64,000 bases of DNA from positions 124,001-188,000 of the forward strand of contig NZ_JAKWJR010000002.1 of the NCBI RefSeq assembly GCF_022761125.1. Reading direction: 5' to 3'. Below the pieces are notes generated by a model, which saw only the letters and a list, made by a program, of their open reading frames with translations, had not been told where the DNA came from and made no database searches. Both the position numbers and the translations under genes were made by a program. Shown here in pieces: positions 33,228 through 45,124 of the stretch. The stretch comes from Nocardioides sp. SR21 (GTDB taxonomy: Bacteria; Actinomycetota; Actinomycetes; Propionibacteriales; Nocardioidaceae). Each line of letters begins with the position of its first letter. The stretch's first letter is position 1.

Positions 33228-34796
33228 TCAGCCGATGTGGACGCCGCCCTCGGGGCCGTCGGTGGCGAGCTCCTCGTGCTTCACGTTGAGGAAGATCCAC
33301 GTCACCAGCGAGGCGAGCAGCATCAGGCCGGCGCCGAACAGGAACGCGTCGCTCGCACCTGCGGCGAAGATCTGCTGCCCCGCCGTCGCCAGCTGCTCGG
33401 GCGTTGCCTGAGCGCCGTCGGGGACGGCCGCCGCGATGGTCGCCTTCAGGTCGTCCATCGTCTGGCTGGCGATGGTCGCGAGCAGCGAGAGACCGAGCGC
33501 GCCACCGACCTGCTGCATGGTGTTCAGCACGCCGGAGCCGATGCCCGAGTCCTCGGCGCGCAGGTGGTGCACCGCGGTCAGGGTCAGCGGGACGAACGTC
33601 GCGCCCATGCCCAGCGCCATCACGAGGATGTACGGGAACAGGTCGGTCCAGTAGCTCGCCGCGGCGTCCTGGATCGGCAGCGAGGTGTCGTGCGGGATCC
33701 GCGAGAAGCCGAACAGCGCGACCGCCGCCATCAGGGTGCCGACGCCGGCCAGGATGCGCGGGTCGACCCGGTTGATGAGGTTCGACGAGATGCCGGCCGC
33801 GATGACCAGGCCGATGCAGAACGGGAGGAACGCGACGCCGGCCTCGATCGAGCTGTAGCCCATGACCGACTGGATGTACTGGCTGAGGTAGAAGAACATC
33901 GCGAACATCGCGGCGGGGGCGAAGAACATCGCCAGGTAGCTCGCCGCGCGGGTGCGGTTGGCGAACACCCGCGTCGGCAGCAGCGGGTGCTCGACGCGGC
34001 TCTCGATGAAGAGGAATGTCGCGAGCAGCAGCAGGCCGGCGCCGAGGCTGGCGAGGGTCCACGGGTCGGTCCAGCCGTCGGTGCCGGCCCGGCTGATGCC
34101 GTAGACGAGGCCGAGGAGGCCGAGGGTGCCGGTGACGGCGCCGGGCAGGTCGAGCTCACCCGGGTGGGACTCCGACTCGCTGAGGAAGCGCGGCGCGAGC
34201 AGCGCGGTCACGATGCCGATCGGGGTGTTGATCAGCAGGGTCAGCCGCCAGCCCTCGACGGTCGTGCCGAAGATCTCGGGGCTCAGGCCGGTCAGCCAGC
34301 CGCCGAGCAGCAGGCCGACCGCGGCGCCGACGCCGGACATCGCGGCGTACACCGCGAAGGCCCGGTTGCGGGCGGGGCCGGCGGGGAACGTCGTCGCGAT
34401 CAGGGCGAGCGCGGCGGGGGAGGCGAGCGCGGCGCCGAGGCCCTGGAGGGCCCGGGCGGCGAGCAGCGTGGCCTCGCTGTTCGCGAGACCACCGAGCAGG
34501 GAGGCCACGCCGAAGATGACGAGGCCGATCATGAAGATCTTGCGCCGGCCGTACAGGTCACCGAGGCGGCCGCCGAGCAGCAGCAGGCTGCCGAAGGCGA
34601 GGGCGTACCCGGTCACGACCCAGGTCAGGTTCTCCGGGGTGATGTCCAGGTCGGTCTGGATGAACGGCAGCGCGATGTTCACGATGGTGCCGTCGAGCAC
34701 CACCATGAGCTGCGCCACCGAGATGAGCACGAGCGCCCATCCGAGGTGCTGCTTCTTTCCGGCGCCGGTGCTCGTGGCGCTGGCTACGTCGGTCAT
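33228..34796 (-). CDS. MFS multidrug exporter, DHA2 family (TetR-linked)
   Basis: 522 residues from the ATG at 34796 with AAGGA upstream. About 14 helices; L-D-G-T-I-V-N-I-A-L-P (motif D1), G-R-L-G-D-L-Y-G-R-R-K (motif A) and R-A-L-Q-G-L-G-A-A are visible. Resembles EmrB/QacA exporters. Directly downstream of a TetR regulator (20-bp gap) and under its operator, so probably induced by a toxic substrate. Confidence 0.92.
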   Translation of the reverse strand: MTDVASATSTGAGKKQHLGWALVLISVAQLMVVLDGTIVNIALPFIQTDLDITPENLTWVVTGYALAFGSLLLLGGRLGDLYGRRKIFMIGLVIFGVASLLGGLANSEATLLAARALQGLGAALASPAALALIATTFPAGPARNRAFAVYAAMSGVGAAVGLLLGGWLTGLSPEIFGTTVEGWRLTLLINTPIGIVTALLAPRFLSESESHPGELDLPGAVTGTLGLLGLVYGISRAGTDGWTDPWTLASLGAGLLLLATFLFIESRVEHPLLPTRVFANRTRAASYLAMFFAPAAMFAMFFYLSQYIQSVMGYSSIEAGVAFLPFCIGLVIAAGISSNLINRVDPRILAGVGTLMAAVALFGFSRIPHDTSLPIQDAAASYWTDLFPYILVMALGMGATFVPLTLTAVHHLRAEDSGIGSGVLNTMQQVGGALGLSLLATIASQTMDDLKATIAAAVPDGAQATPEQLATAGQQIFAAGASDAFLFGAGLMLLASLVTWIFLNVKHEELATDGPEGGVHIG

Positions 34797-34816
34797 GAGG
34801 GATCCTTCGTGAGGGT

Positions 34817-35410
34817 TCAGTGGGACGGGGCCGGGGCGCGGGTGGCGGCCGGCAGGATGATCTGGTCGATCACGCGGGTGATCAGGTCGGGCGTCGGCAT
34901 CTCGCCCAGCAGGAAGACGCGGTGCAGCACGATCCCGGCCAGGGCCGGCTCGAGCAGGGACAGGTCGACGTCCTCGCGGAGCTCGCCGCGTGCCTTGGCC
35001 CGCCGCCAGATCTCCTGGGAGAACGCGAGCTTGGGGCCGATCACGTCGCGCCGGAACGCCTCGGCGAACTCGGCGTCGCGGGTGATCGCGGTCAGGACGC
35101 TGGAGAAACTCGCCACCGACTCGGCATCGGCGAGGCCGCCGACCCCGCAGAACGCCGCCCGCAGGTCCTCGCGCAGCGATCCGGTGTCGGGGACGTCGTG
35201 CGGCGCCTTGCTGTGCTGGAGCGCCTCGATGACCAGGCTGACCTTGTTGGTCCACCGTCGGTAGAGCGTGGCCTTGGAGGCCTTCGCCCGGGTCGCGACC
35301 GCGTCCATCGTCAGCCGGTCGTAACCGACGTCGGCGAGCACCTCGAGGGTCGCGACCAGGATCTCCTGCTCGCGATCGCCCACGACGCGGGGCCGCTCGA
35401 TGGGGGTCAT
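34817..35410 (-). CDS. TetR-family repressor of the DHA2 exporter
   Basis: 197 residues. N-terminal HTH (about 14-60): I-L-V-A-T-L-E-V-L-A-D-V-G-Y-D-R-L-T-M-D and A-S-K-A-T-L-Y-R-R-W. The C-terminal ligand domain resembles TetR_C_16-type exporters' regulators. Co-transcribed with the exporter and preceded by a 27-bp palindrome just after its own -10, indicating autorepression relieved by drug binding. Confidence 0.93.
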   Translation of the reverse strand: MTPIERPRVVGDREQEILVATLEVLADVGYDRLTMDAVATRAKASKATLYRRWTNKVSLVIEALQHSKAPHDVPDTGSLREDLRAAFCGVGGLADAESVASFSSVLTAITRDAEFAEAFRRDVIGPKLAFSQEIWRRAKARGELREDVDLSLLEPALAGIVLHRVFLLGEMPTPDLITRVIDQIILPAATRAPAPSH

Positions 35411-35439
35411 GGTTCCTTCGTTCGGTCGTCGTTCACCTG

Positions 35440-35466
35440 GATGAAACGAAACGGTTTCGTTTCATC
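35440..35466. promoter_or_regulatory. TetR operator (27-bp palindrome)
   Basis: Perfect inverted repeat with 13-bp arms (GATGAAACGAAAC and complement) around one G. Each arm contains two GAAAC half-sites, suggesting two TetR dimers. It lies immediately downstream of the -10 of tetR. Confidence 0.8.
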
Positions 35467-35472
35467 GGGAAC

Positions 35473-35502
35473 AGCGTAGATCCCGACCCCATTCCTGACC
35501 AA
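35473..35502 (-). promoter_or_regulatory. Promoter of tetR-exporter operon
   Basis: On the minus strand TTGGTC (35502-35497) and TACGCT (35478-35473), 18-bp spacer. The start site would fall at the edge of the palindrome. Confidence 0.6.
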
Positions 35503-35538
35503 CCGGGATTTCTCAGGTTTCTTCCCGTCCCGCCCTGA

Positions 35539-38745
<3,207 letters not shown>

Positions 38746-38753
<8 letters not shown>

Positions 38754-39264
38754 GGTGGGCTCCCTCGGTCGCAGGGACGACGTCATCGCCCAGGACGGCT
38801 CGCAGCTTGGCGAGCGCGTCGGAGGTCTGGCTCTTCACGGTGCCCTCGGAGACGCCGAGAGCGTGGGCGACCTCACGGACGCTGAGGTCGTCGTAGTAGC
38901 GCAGCACGATCACGGCGCGCTGGCGGGGAGGGAGCGTGGCGAGTGCGGCGACGACCGCCGGGCCGGTGCTCAGGTCCCGGTCGAGGCCGCCCTCGGGCAG
39001 GATCTCGGTCGGCAGCTCGTTGCGCCAGGACCGGCGCCGGAACCACGTGGTCGCGGTGTTCGCGAGCACGACCCGGGCGTACGCCGGCGCCGCGGCCGGA
39101 TCCTTGATCTTGCGCCGGGCGGCGTACGTCTTGGTCAGTGCGGTCTGGGTCAGGTCCTCGGCGAGCTGGTGGTCGCCGAGCAACAGGTACGCCGTGCGGT
39201 AGAGCCCCGGCCACGCGGCATGCGCGAGCTCGGTGAACTCCTCGTCCGTCATCGGTGTCGCCAT
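38746..39264 (-). CDS. SigE-family RNA polymerase sigma factor (copy 1)
   Basis: 172 residues, preceded by CGAGGAGGA. Sigma-70 region 2 (Y-R-T-A-Y-L-L-L-G-D-H-Q-L-A-E-D-L-T-Q) and region 4 (L-P-P-R-Q-R-A-V-I-V-L-R-Y-Y-D-D-L-S-V-R-E-V-A, G-T-V-K-S-Q). Actinobacterial SigE-family ECF subgroup. Directs RNA polymerase to stress promoters; an AACC-N16-CGTCT motif lies upstream and is probably its own target. Confidence 0.93.
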
Positions 39265-39292
39265 CGATCCTCCTCGAGCGGGTCACCCGAGA

Positions 39293-39319
39293 AGACGCGT
39301 CGACCAGCCGTTCGGTTGG
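39293..39319 (-). promoter_or_regulatory. ECF-type promoter of sigma factor copy 1
   Basis: Minus strand CCAACC (39319-39314), 16-bp spacer, CGTCT (39297-39293). The same layout precedes copy 2. It resembles ECF sigma-E promoters (AAC, 16-17 bp, CGTC). Confidence 0.55.
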
Positions 39320-40429
39320 TCAGAGCGCGGCGCCGGTCCCGGGCGCGCGCACGAGCAGGATCTCACTGGTGACCTCCTGGCCGAGCCCGGTGCACGTCCC
39401 GGTGGCGGGGTCGCACACCTCGACCTCCGACGCGGCGTTCGGATATCGCTTCCCGAGGAGGTGGCCGTCCGGCGTCCAGCCGTAGTCCTCGACGTCGCGG
39501 TCCCCGGGGAGGTCGACGAAGTCGCCGGTCGCGACCTCGTAGACGCGCATCCCGTCCGTGGTCGAGACGCTCAGCCACGCCCCGTCGGGGGAGATGGAGG
39601 ACTGGTCGTAGCGACCGCCCAGTCCGTACGGAACCGACAACAGCACGGCTCCGTCGTCCCGGGACCGAACCTGCCACCCGGCTTCGTCGGACGTCACGAA
39701 GCTGCCGTCAGCCAGGCCCGACTGTCCGAAGAGCCCCTGGTCCGGCAGCGGCACGAGGTCGCCGCTGCGCACGTCCATGCTCGTGACCTCGTGGTTCTTG
39801 TAGAACGTCACCAGGTCCCCGGTGAGTGCCACGATGTCGGCGGAGTCGAACTTGCCGAGGTGCATCGGGTCGCTCGTGTAGACGAGCCCACCGCTTGCGA
39901 GGTCGACGATGGAGAGTCGCCACGTGTCCGCGTCGACCACGTCGGCGTACGCGACGTACGACGACTCCGGACTGGCGGCCGCGTCGACCGCGATGCCGGG
40001 GTAGGGAAGCTCGTGGGTCGTACCGTCCGGGCTGACCAGCGTCGCCCCGCTGAACGCCGCTGCGTCATCGGTGGAGGAGATGACGAGCGCGCCCAGCGAG
40101 GTGTACTGCAGCGACCTGATGCCGGGCACGACCGCGACGTGGTTGCCCACGTGCACCTCGTCGCCACGCGCCCAGGCGCCGAGCTGCTGGTAGGCCGCCT
40201 CCTGGGGGAGGTCCGCGGGCTCGAGCTGGCTGTCGCCGCGCAGGGTCGCGGCAACCGTCAGCGTCGTACCGACCAGCACGACGGCGGCGACCGCACCGAC
40301 TACCGCGGTCACGGTACGGCGCTTGCGGCGCAGGCCCTGGCCGCGGGAGAGCACCGCGTCGGCGGGCGGCACCGGGACGTCGATCGTCGACGCCTCCTCG
40401 TGGAACAGCATCGTCAGGCGCTCAGTCAT
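39320..40429 (-). CDS. Membrane-anchored beta-propeller protein, sigma-factor partner (copy 2)
   Basis: 369 residues. Same plan as copy 1: N-terminus M-L-F-H-E-E-A-S-T-I-D-V-P-V-P-P-A-D, basic R-R-K-R-R, membrane helix (about 40-60), propeller-like outer domain (I-S-P-D-G-A-W-L-S, W-T-P-D-G-H-L-L) and closing V-C-D-P-A-T-G-T-C. Start overlaps its sigma-factor gene by 8 nt, exactly as in copy 1. Sequence has diverged well beyond a recent duplication. Confidence 0.75.
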   Translation of the reverse strand: MTERLTMLFHEEASTIDVPVPPADAVLSRGQGLRRKRRTVTAVVGAVAAVVLVGTTLTVAATLRGDSQLEPADLPQEAAYQQLGAWARGDEVHVGNHVAVVPGIRSLQYTSLGALVISSTDDAAAFSGATLVSPDGTTHELPYPGIAVDAAASPESSYVAYADVVDADTWRLSIVDLASGGLVYTSDPMHLGKFDSADIVALTGDLVTFYKNHEVTSMDVRSGDLVPLPDQGLFGQSGLADGSFVTSDEAGWQVRSRDDGAVLLSVPYGLGGRYDQSSISPDGAWLSVSTTDGMRVYEVATGDFVDLPGDRDVEDYGWTPDGHLLGKRYPNAASEVEVCDPATGTCTGLGQEVTSEILLVRAPGTGAAL

Positions 40430-40952
40430 GGCGGGCTCCCTCCGTCATCGGCAGGGTCGTCGGGACGACCTCGTCGCCGAGCTGCAGCCGCAGCCGGGCG
40501 AGCGCGTCGGAGGTCTGGCTCTTCACGGTGCCCTCGGAGATGCCGAGGGCCTGGGCGACCTCGCGGACGCTGAGGTCGTCGTAGTAGCGGAGCACGACCA
40601 CGGCCCGCTGTCGCGGCGCGAGGTCCTGCAGAGCCGCGGCGAGCGCGGTGTGGTCGGTCGGGTCGTGCTCGACGCCGGCATCGGGGAGCGTCTCGGTCGG
40701 GCGCTCGTTGCGCCAGCCGCGCTTGCGGAACCACGCGGCGGCGGTGTTCGCGAGCACCACCCGGGCGTACGCCGGCGCGGCCTCGCGGTCGCGGACCTTG
40801 CGCCACGACACGTAGGTCTTGGCGAGCGCGGTCTGCACCAGGTCCTCGGCGAGGCCGTGGTCGCCCAGCATCAGGTACGCCGTGCGGTACAGGCCCGGCC
40901 AGGTGGCATGGACGAACTCGGTGAACTCCTCGTCCGTCACGGCTCTCGCCAT
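40422..40952 (-). CDS. SigE-family RNA polymerase sigma factor (copy 2)
   Basis: 176 residues from the ATG at 40952, chosen because AGGAGGAG lies 5 nt upstream. Regions 2 and 4 match copy 1 closely (W-P-G-L-Y-R-T-A-Y-L-M-L-G-D-H, R-Y-Y-D-D-L-S-V-R-E-V-A-Q-A-L-G, G-T-V-K-S-Q-T-S-D-A-L-A). Partner protein overlaps its 3' end. Confidence 0.93.
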   Translation of the reverse strand: MARAVTDEEFTEFVHATWPGLYRTAYLMLGDHGLAEDLVQTALAKTYVSWRKVRDREAAPAYARVVLANTAAAWFRKRGWRNERPTETLPDAGVEHDPTDHTALAAALQDLAPRQRAVVVLRYYDDLSVREVAQALGISEGTVKSQTSDALARLRLQLGDEVVPTTLPMTEGARHD

Positions 40953-40982
40953 CGTTCTCCTCCTCGAGCGGGTCACAGCAGG

Positions 40983-41009
40983 AGATGCCGCGTCCGCCCG
41001 ATCGGTTGG
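40983..41009 (-). promoter_or_regulatory. ECF-type promoter of sigma factor copy 2
   Basis: Minus strand CCAACC (41009-41004), 16-bp spacer, CATCT (40987-40983). The -35 element abuts the stop codon of the upstream DUF664 gene. Confidence 0.5.
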
Positions 41010-41010
41010 G

Positions 41011-41517
41011 TCAGCTGCCGAAGTTGTCTCCGTGGAAGATCTGCTCGCGCAGGATGTCGCCGTGCCCGGCGTGCCGGGCGAGCTCCTCGATCATGTGAGC
41101 GTAGATCCATCGCAGCGTCAGCGGACCCCGCCGGTTGTGCAGCGCCAGGTCGTCGAGGGAGTACGCCGCGGCGATCTCGTCGGCCTCCGCCCAGGCCCGG
41201 CGGTACTCCGCGAGCACGGACTCGACGGTGTCCTCGGGCGTGAGGTACCAGCTCTCCTCGGCCGCCTCCGGGATCCCGAGCTCGGCGCGGGTCCGCCCTG
41301 CGAGCGAGGCGTGGAACCACACCTTCTCCACGAACACCGCGTGCTTCACGATGGACAGCGGCGAGGTCAGCGACGGCACCAGTCGGCGCCGCGCCTGCTC
41401 CTCGGTGAGCCCCTCCAGCACTCCGACGACCTCCTGGCGGTTGTCGTGCAGGAACGCCTCGAGCTGCTCGCGCTCGCTGCCGGTCAGGGTCGCCTCGGTG
41501 CGGTAGTCGTCGCTCAC
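41011..41517 (-). CDS. DinB-fold DUF664 protein
   Basis: 168 residues, four-helix bundle. The metal-ligand histidines of the DinB/MST family are visible in [10 protein letters not shown] and [10 protein letters not shown]. Related mycothiol- or bacillithiol-dependent enzymes transfer thiols in detoxification. Could be co-transcribed upstream of sigma copy 2, but that gene has its own promoter motif. Confidence 0.85.
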   Translation of the reverse strand: MSDDYRTEATLTGSEREQLEAFLHDNRQEVVGVLEGLTEEQARRRLVPSLTSPLSIVKHAVFVEKVWFHASLAGRTRAELGIPEAAEESWYLTPEDTVESVLAEYRRAWAEADEIAAAYSLDDLALHNRRGPLTLRWIYAHMIEELARHAGHGDILREQIFHGDNFGS

Positions 41518-41563
41518 GACCGCGCAGCCTACGACCGAATGAGGGTCCCGCCGTGATCTCTCC

Positions 41564-41569
41564 TAGGAT
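41564..41569 (+). promoter_or_regulatory. -10 hexamer of leaderless gatC promoter
   Basis: TAGGAT ends 7 nt before the ATG at 41577. Drives the gatCAB operon. Confidence 0.5.
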
Positions 41570-41576
41570 TGCGCCC

Positions 41577-41921
41577 ATGCCCGAAATCCTTGGATCGAGT
41601 AGTCCGCGAGGGACGAACGGACGTATCGAGATCACCCGAGACGAGGTCGCGCACCTGGCGAGCCTCGCCCGGATCGACCTCGACGACGCCGAGCTCGACC
41701 ACCTCGCACCGCAGCTGTCCGTGATCCTCGAGTCGGTCGCCTCGCTCAGCGAGGTCGCCGCCGGCGACATCCCGCCGACCTCGCACGCGCTGCCGCTCAC
41801 CAACGTCTTCCGCGAGGACGTCGTGGTCCCGGGCCTGACGCCCGAGCAGGCGCTGTCCGGCGCACCGGAGGTCGAGGAGCAGCGCTTCTCGGTCCCGCGG
41901 ATCCTGGGGGAGGAGGCGTGA
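41577..41921 (+). CDS. gatC: Asp-tRNA(Asn)/Glu-tRNA(Gln) amidotransferase subunit C
   Basis: 114 residues, about 15 longer than usual at the N-terminus ([16 protein letters not shown]). No ATG, GTG or TTG closer to the conserved [16 protein letters not shown] was found, and a promoter hexamer precedes the ATG, supporting this start. Wraps around and stabilises the GatA-GatB interface. Confidence 0.94.
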   Translation: MPEILGSSSPRGTNGRIEITRDEVAHLASLARIDLDDAELDHLAPQLSVILESVASLSEVAAGDIPPTSHALPLTNVFREDVVVPGLTPEQALSGAPEVEEQRFSVPRILGEEA

Positions 41922-43429
41922 TGGCCGAGAACACCGACTGGACCCGCAAGACCGCGGCCGAGCTGGCCGACGCGCTCGCTGCCGGTGAGACCACCTCGGT
42001 CGAGATCACCCAGGCGCACCTCGACCGCATCGCCGCCGTCGACGGCGCCGTGCACGCGTTCCTGCACGTCGACGCCGAGGGGGCGCTGGCCCAGGCCGCC
42101 GAGTCCGACGCGCGCCGCGCCGCCGGCACCCTGCTGTCCGGTCTCGACGGCGTGCCGATCGCGGTCAAGGACGTGCTCGCGACCGACGGGCTGCCGACCA
42201 CCTGCGGCTCGAAGATCCTCGAGGGCTGGATCCCGCCGTACGACGCCACCGTGGTCCGCCGCCTCAAGGAGGCCGGCCTGCCGATCCTCGGCAAGACCAA
42301 CATGGACGAGTTCGCGATGGGCAGCTCGACCGAGCACTCGGCGTACGGCGCCACCCACAACCCGTGGGACCTCGACCGGATCCCCGGCGGCTCCGGCGGC
42401 GGCTCGGCCGCCGCGGTGGCCGCGTTCGAGGCGCCGCTCGCGCTCGGCACCGACACCGGCGGCTCGATCCGCCAGCCCGGCGCCGTCACCGGCACGGTCG
42501 GCCACAAGCCGACGTACGGCGGTGTCTCGCGCTACGGCCTGGTCGCCCTGGCGAACTCGCTCGACCAGGTCGGCCCGGTCACCCGGACCGTCCTCGACTC
42601 GGCGCTGCTGCACGAGATCATCGGCGGGCACGACCCGAAGGACTCCACCAGCATCGACCAGCCGCTGCCCGCGCTCGTCGAGGCCGCCCGCCAGGGTGCG
42701 ACCGGCGACCTCACCGGGCTCAAGGTCGGCGTGATCACCGAGCTCTCGGGCGACGGCTGGCAGCCGGGCGTGATGGCCCGCTTCCAGGAGTCGGTCGACC
42801 TGCTGGTCAAGGCGGGCGCCGAGGTCGTCGAGGTCTCGTGCCCGACGTTCGTCCACGCGCTCGCGACGTACTACCTGATCCTGCCGGCCGAGGCGTCCAG
42901 CAACCTCGCGAAGTTCGATGCGATGCGCTACGGCCTCCGCGTCTGGCCCCACGAGGGCGCCAGCGCGGAGGAGGTCATGCGGGCTTCGCGCGACGCCGGG
43001 TTCGGCGACGAGGTGAAGCGCCGGATCATCCTCGGCACCTACGCCCTGTCGAGCGGCTACTACGACGCCTACTACGGCCAGGCCCAGAAGGTGCGCACGC
43101 TGATCTCGCGCGACTTCGAGGCGGCGTTCGAGAAGGTCGACGTGCTCGTCTCGCCGACCGCACCGACCACCGCGTTCAAGCTCGGCGAGAAGCTCGACGA
43201 CCCGATCGCGATGTACCTCAACGACCTCGCGACCATCCCGGCCAACCTCGCCGGCGTGCCGGGCATCTCGGTGCCCAGCGGCCTCGCCGACGAGGACGGC
43301 CTGCCCGCCGGCTTCCAGGTCCTGGCGCCGGCCCTGGCCGACGACCGCTGCTACCGGGTCGCTGCGGCCCTGGAGTCCGCGCTGCACGCACAGTGGGGCG
43401 GCCCGCTCGTCCCGAAGGAGATCGCATGA
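41921..43429 (+). CDS. gatA: Asp-tRNA(Asn)/Glu-tRNA(Gln) amidotransferase subunit A
   Basis: 502 residues; ATG overlaps the gatC stop by one base. Amidase-signature enzyme with the Ser-cisSer-Lys triad Lys83 (A-V-K-D-V), Ser158 (G-G-S-G-G-G-S) and Ser182 (D-T-G-G-S-I-R). Liberates ammonia from glutamine and channels it to GatB. Confidence 0.97.
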   Translation: MAENTDWTRKTAAELADALAAGETTSVEITQAHLDRIAAVDGAVHAFLHVDAEGALAQAAESDARRAAGTLLSGLDGVPIAVKDVLATDGLPTTCGSKILEGWIPPYDATVVRRLKEAGLPILGKTNMDEFAMGSSTEHSAYGATHNPWDLDRIPGGSGGGSAAAVAAFEAPLALGTDTGGSIRQPGAVTGTVGHKPTYGGVSRYGLVALANSLDQVGPVTRTVLDSALLHEIIGGHDPKDSTSIDQPLPALVEAARQGATGDLTGLKVGVITELSGDGWQPGVMARFQESVDLLVKAGAEVVEVSCPTFVHALATYYLILPAEASSNLAKFDAMRYGLRVWPHEGASAEEVMRASRDAGFGDEVKRRIILGTYALSSGYYDAYYGQAQKVRTLISRDFEAAFEKVDVLVSPTAPTTAFKLGEKLDDPIAMYLNDLATIPANLAGVPGISVPSGLADEDGLPAGFQVLAPALADDRCYRVAAALESALHAQWGGPLVPKEIA

Positions 43430-44919
43430 CCGACACACTGGTTGCCTTCGACGACGTGCTGGCGTCGTACGACCCGGCGCTGGGCCTGGAGGTCCACGTC
43501 GAGCTCAACACCAACACCAAGATGTTCTGCGGCTGCCCGGCGGTGTTCGGCGGCGAGCCGAACACCCAGGTCTGCCCGACCTGTCTCGGCCTGCCCGGCG
43601 CGATGCCGGTCGTCAACGCCAAGGCGATCGAGTCGGCGATCCGGATCGGCCTCGCGCTGAACTGCGAGATCGCGGAGTGGTGCCGGTTCGCCCGGAAGAA
43701 CTACTTCTACCCGGACATGCCGAAGAACTTCCAGACCTCGCAGTACGACGAGCCGATCGCGTTCGACGGCTGGATGGACGTCGAGGTCGACGGCGAGACG
43801 TTCCGCGTCGAGATCGAGCGGGCGCACATGGAGGAGGACACCGGGAAGTCGCTGCACGTCGGCGGCTCGACCGGTCGCATCCACGGCGCCGACCACTCGC
43901 TGGTCGACTACAACCGCGCCGGCATCCCGCTGATCGAGATCGTCACCAAGCCGATCCAGGGCGCGGGGGAGAAGGCGCCGGCCGTGGCCCGCGCCTACGT
44001 GTCGCAGCTGCGCGACCTGATCGTCGCGCTCGGCGTCTCCGAGGCGCGGATGGACCAGGGCAACCTGCGCGCCGACGTGAACCTCTCGCTCGCCCCGAAG
44101 GGCTCCGGTGTCCTCGGCACCCGGACCGAGACCAAGAACGTCAACTCGTTCCGGTCGGTCGAGCGGGCCGTGCGCTACGAGATGCAGCGGCACGCCGGGA
44201 TCCTCGACGAGGGTGGCTCGATCCTCCAGGAGACGCGGCACTGGCACGAGGACACCGGGATCACCACGAGTGGTCGCGAGAAGTCCGACGCCGAGGACTA
44301 CCGCTACTTCCCGGAGCCCGACCTGGTGCCCGTCGCGCCCAGCCGCGAGTGGGTCGAGCAGCTGCGCGGCACGCTGCCCGAGAACCCGACCCAGAAGCGC
44401 GCCCGGCTGCAGGCCGACTGGGGCTACACCGACCTGGAGATGCGCGACGTCATCGCCTCCGGCTCGATCGGCCTGATCGAGGAGACCGTCGCCGCCGGGG
44501 CCACCCCGCAGGCGGCGCGGAAGTGGTGGCTCTCGGAGCTCGGCCGCCGCGCGAACGACGCCGGCGTCGACATCACCGACCTCGGCGTCACGCCCGCGCA
44601 GGTCGCGGCGGTCCAGGCGCTCGTCGACGGCGGCACGCTCAACGACAAGCTCGCGCGCCAGGTCTTCGACGGCCTGCTCGCCGGCGAGGGGACCCCGGAG
44701 GAGATCGTGGCGGCCCGTGGGCTGGCCATCGTCTCCGACGACGGCGCGCTCTCGGCAGCGGTCGACAACGCGATCGCCGCCAACCCCGACGTCGCGGACA
44801 AGATCCGCGATGGCAAGGTGGCCGCGGCCGGGGCGCTGATCGGTGAGGTCATGAAGGAGATGCGCGGCCAGGCCGACGCCGGCCGGGTCCGCGAGCTGAT
44901 CCTCGAGAAGCTCACCTGA
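43426..44919 (+). CDS. gatB: Asp-tRNA(Asn)/Glu-tRNA(Gln) amidotransferase subunit B
   Basis: 497 residues; ATG overlaps the gatA stop. Kinase-like cradle ([10 protein letters not shown], with C-G-C ... C-P-T-C zinc ligands), [11 protein letters not shown], and a C-terminal tRNA-binding YqeY-like tail. Phosphorylates and amidates mischarged Glu-tRNA(Gln) or Asp-tRNA(Asn). Confidence 0.97.
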   Translation: MTDTLVAFDDVLASYDPALGLEVHVELNTNTKMFCGCPAVFGGEPNTQVCPTCLGLPGAMPVVNAKAIESAIRIGLALNCEIAEWCRFARKNYFYPDMPKNFQTSQYDEPIAFDGWMDVEVDGETFRVEIERAHMEEDTGKSLHVGGSTGRIHGADHSLVDYNRAGIPLIEIVTKPIQGAGEKAPAVARAYVSQLRDLIVALGVSEARMDQGNLRADVNLSLAPKGSGVLGTRTETKNVNSFRSVERAVRYEMQRHAGILDEGGSILQETRHWHEDTGITTSGREKSDAEDYRYFPEPDLVPVAPSREWVEQLRGTLPENPTQKRARLQADWGYTDLEMRDVIASGSIGLIEETVAAGATPQAARKWWLSELGRRANDAGVDITDLGVTPAQVAAVQALVDGGTLNDKLARQVFDGLLAGEGTPEEIVAARGLAIVSDDGALSAAVDNAIAANPDVADKIRDGKVAAAGALIGEVMKEMRGQADAGRVRELILEKLT

Positions 44920-44927
44920 GGCACGAG

Positions 44928-44956
44928 TTCATCGGGTGTCGGGGGCCGGTTATGCT
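44928..44956 (+). promoter_or_regulatory. Promoter of the cobalamin-riboswitch operon
   Basis: TATGCT (44951-44956) is a good -10; TTCATC (44928-44933) at 17 bp is a weak -35. The start would fall near 44963, just ahead of the riboswitch core. Confidence 0.45.
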
Positions 44957-44959
44957 CCC

Positions 44960-45085
44960 GACACCACCTCATTCACGCCCGCAACGGGGAAAGCCGGTCT
45001 GAATCCGGCGCTGACCCGCAACCGTAGGCCTCCCGACCACCGGGTCGGAGGCGAGCCGGAGCACCCGATGCGTCGCGTCCCGAAT
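44960..45085 (+). ncRNA. Cobalamin riboswitch
   Basis: Core features in order: CCCG-CAA-CGGG stem (about 44978-44988), GGGGAAAGCCGGTCTGAATC leading into CCGGC, then GCTGACCCGCAACCGTAGG; a long peripheral hairpin (GCCTCC ... GGAGGC, about 45028-45052); and the B12 box GAGCCGGAGCACCCGATG (45053-45070). These match the cobalamin riboswitch class. CATCGGGTG at 44930-44938 can also pair perfectly with CACCCGATG at 45062-45070, though that strand is probably upstream of the transcript. Cobalamin binding should shut off the downstream uptake genes. Confidence 0.88.
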
Positions 45086-45124
45086 TCGCGCTGTCGTGGA
45101 AAGCAGCTGCGGGAAGGAACACCA

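Noticed and set aside
44920..45124. tRNA or small coding gene in the gatB downstream gap
   Set aside because: The structure and conserved blocks are those of a cobalamin riboswitch; no cloverleaf was found.
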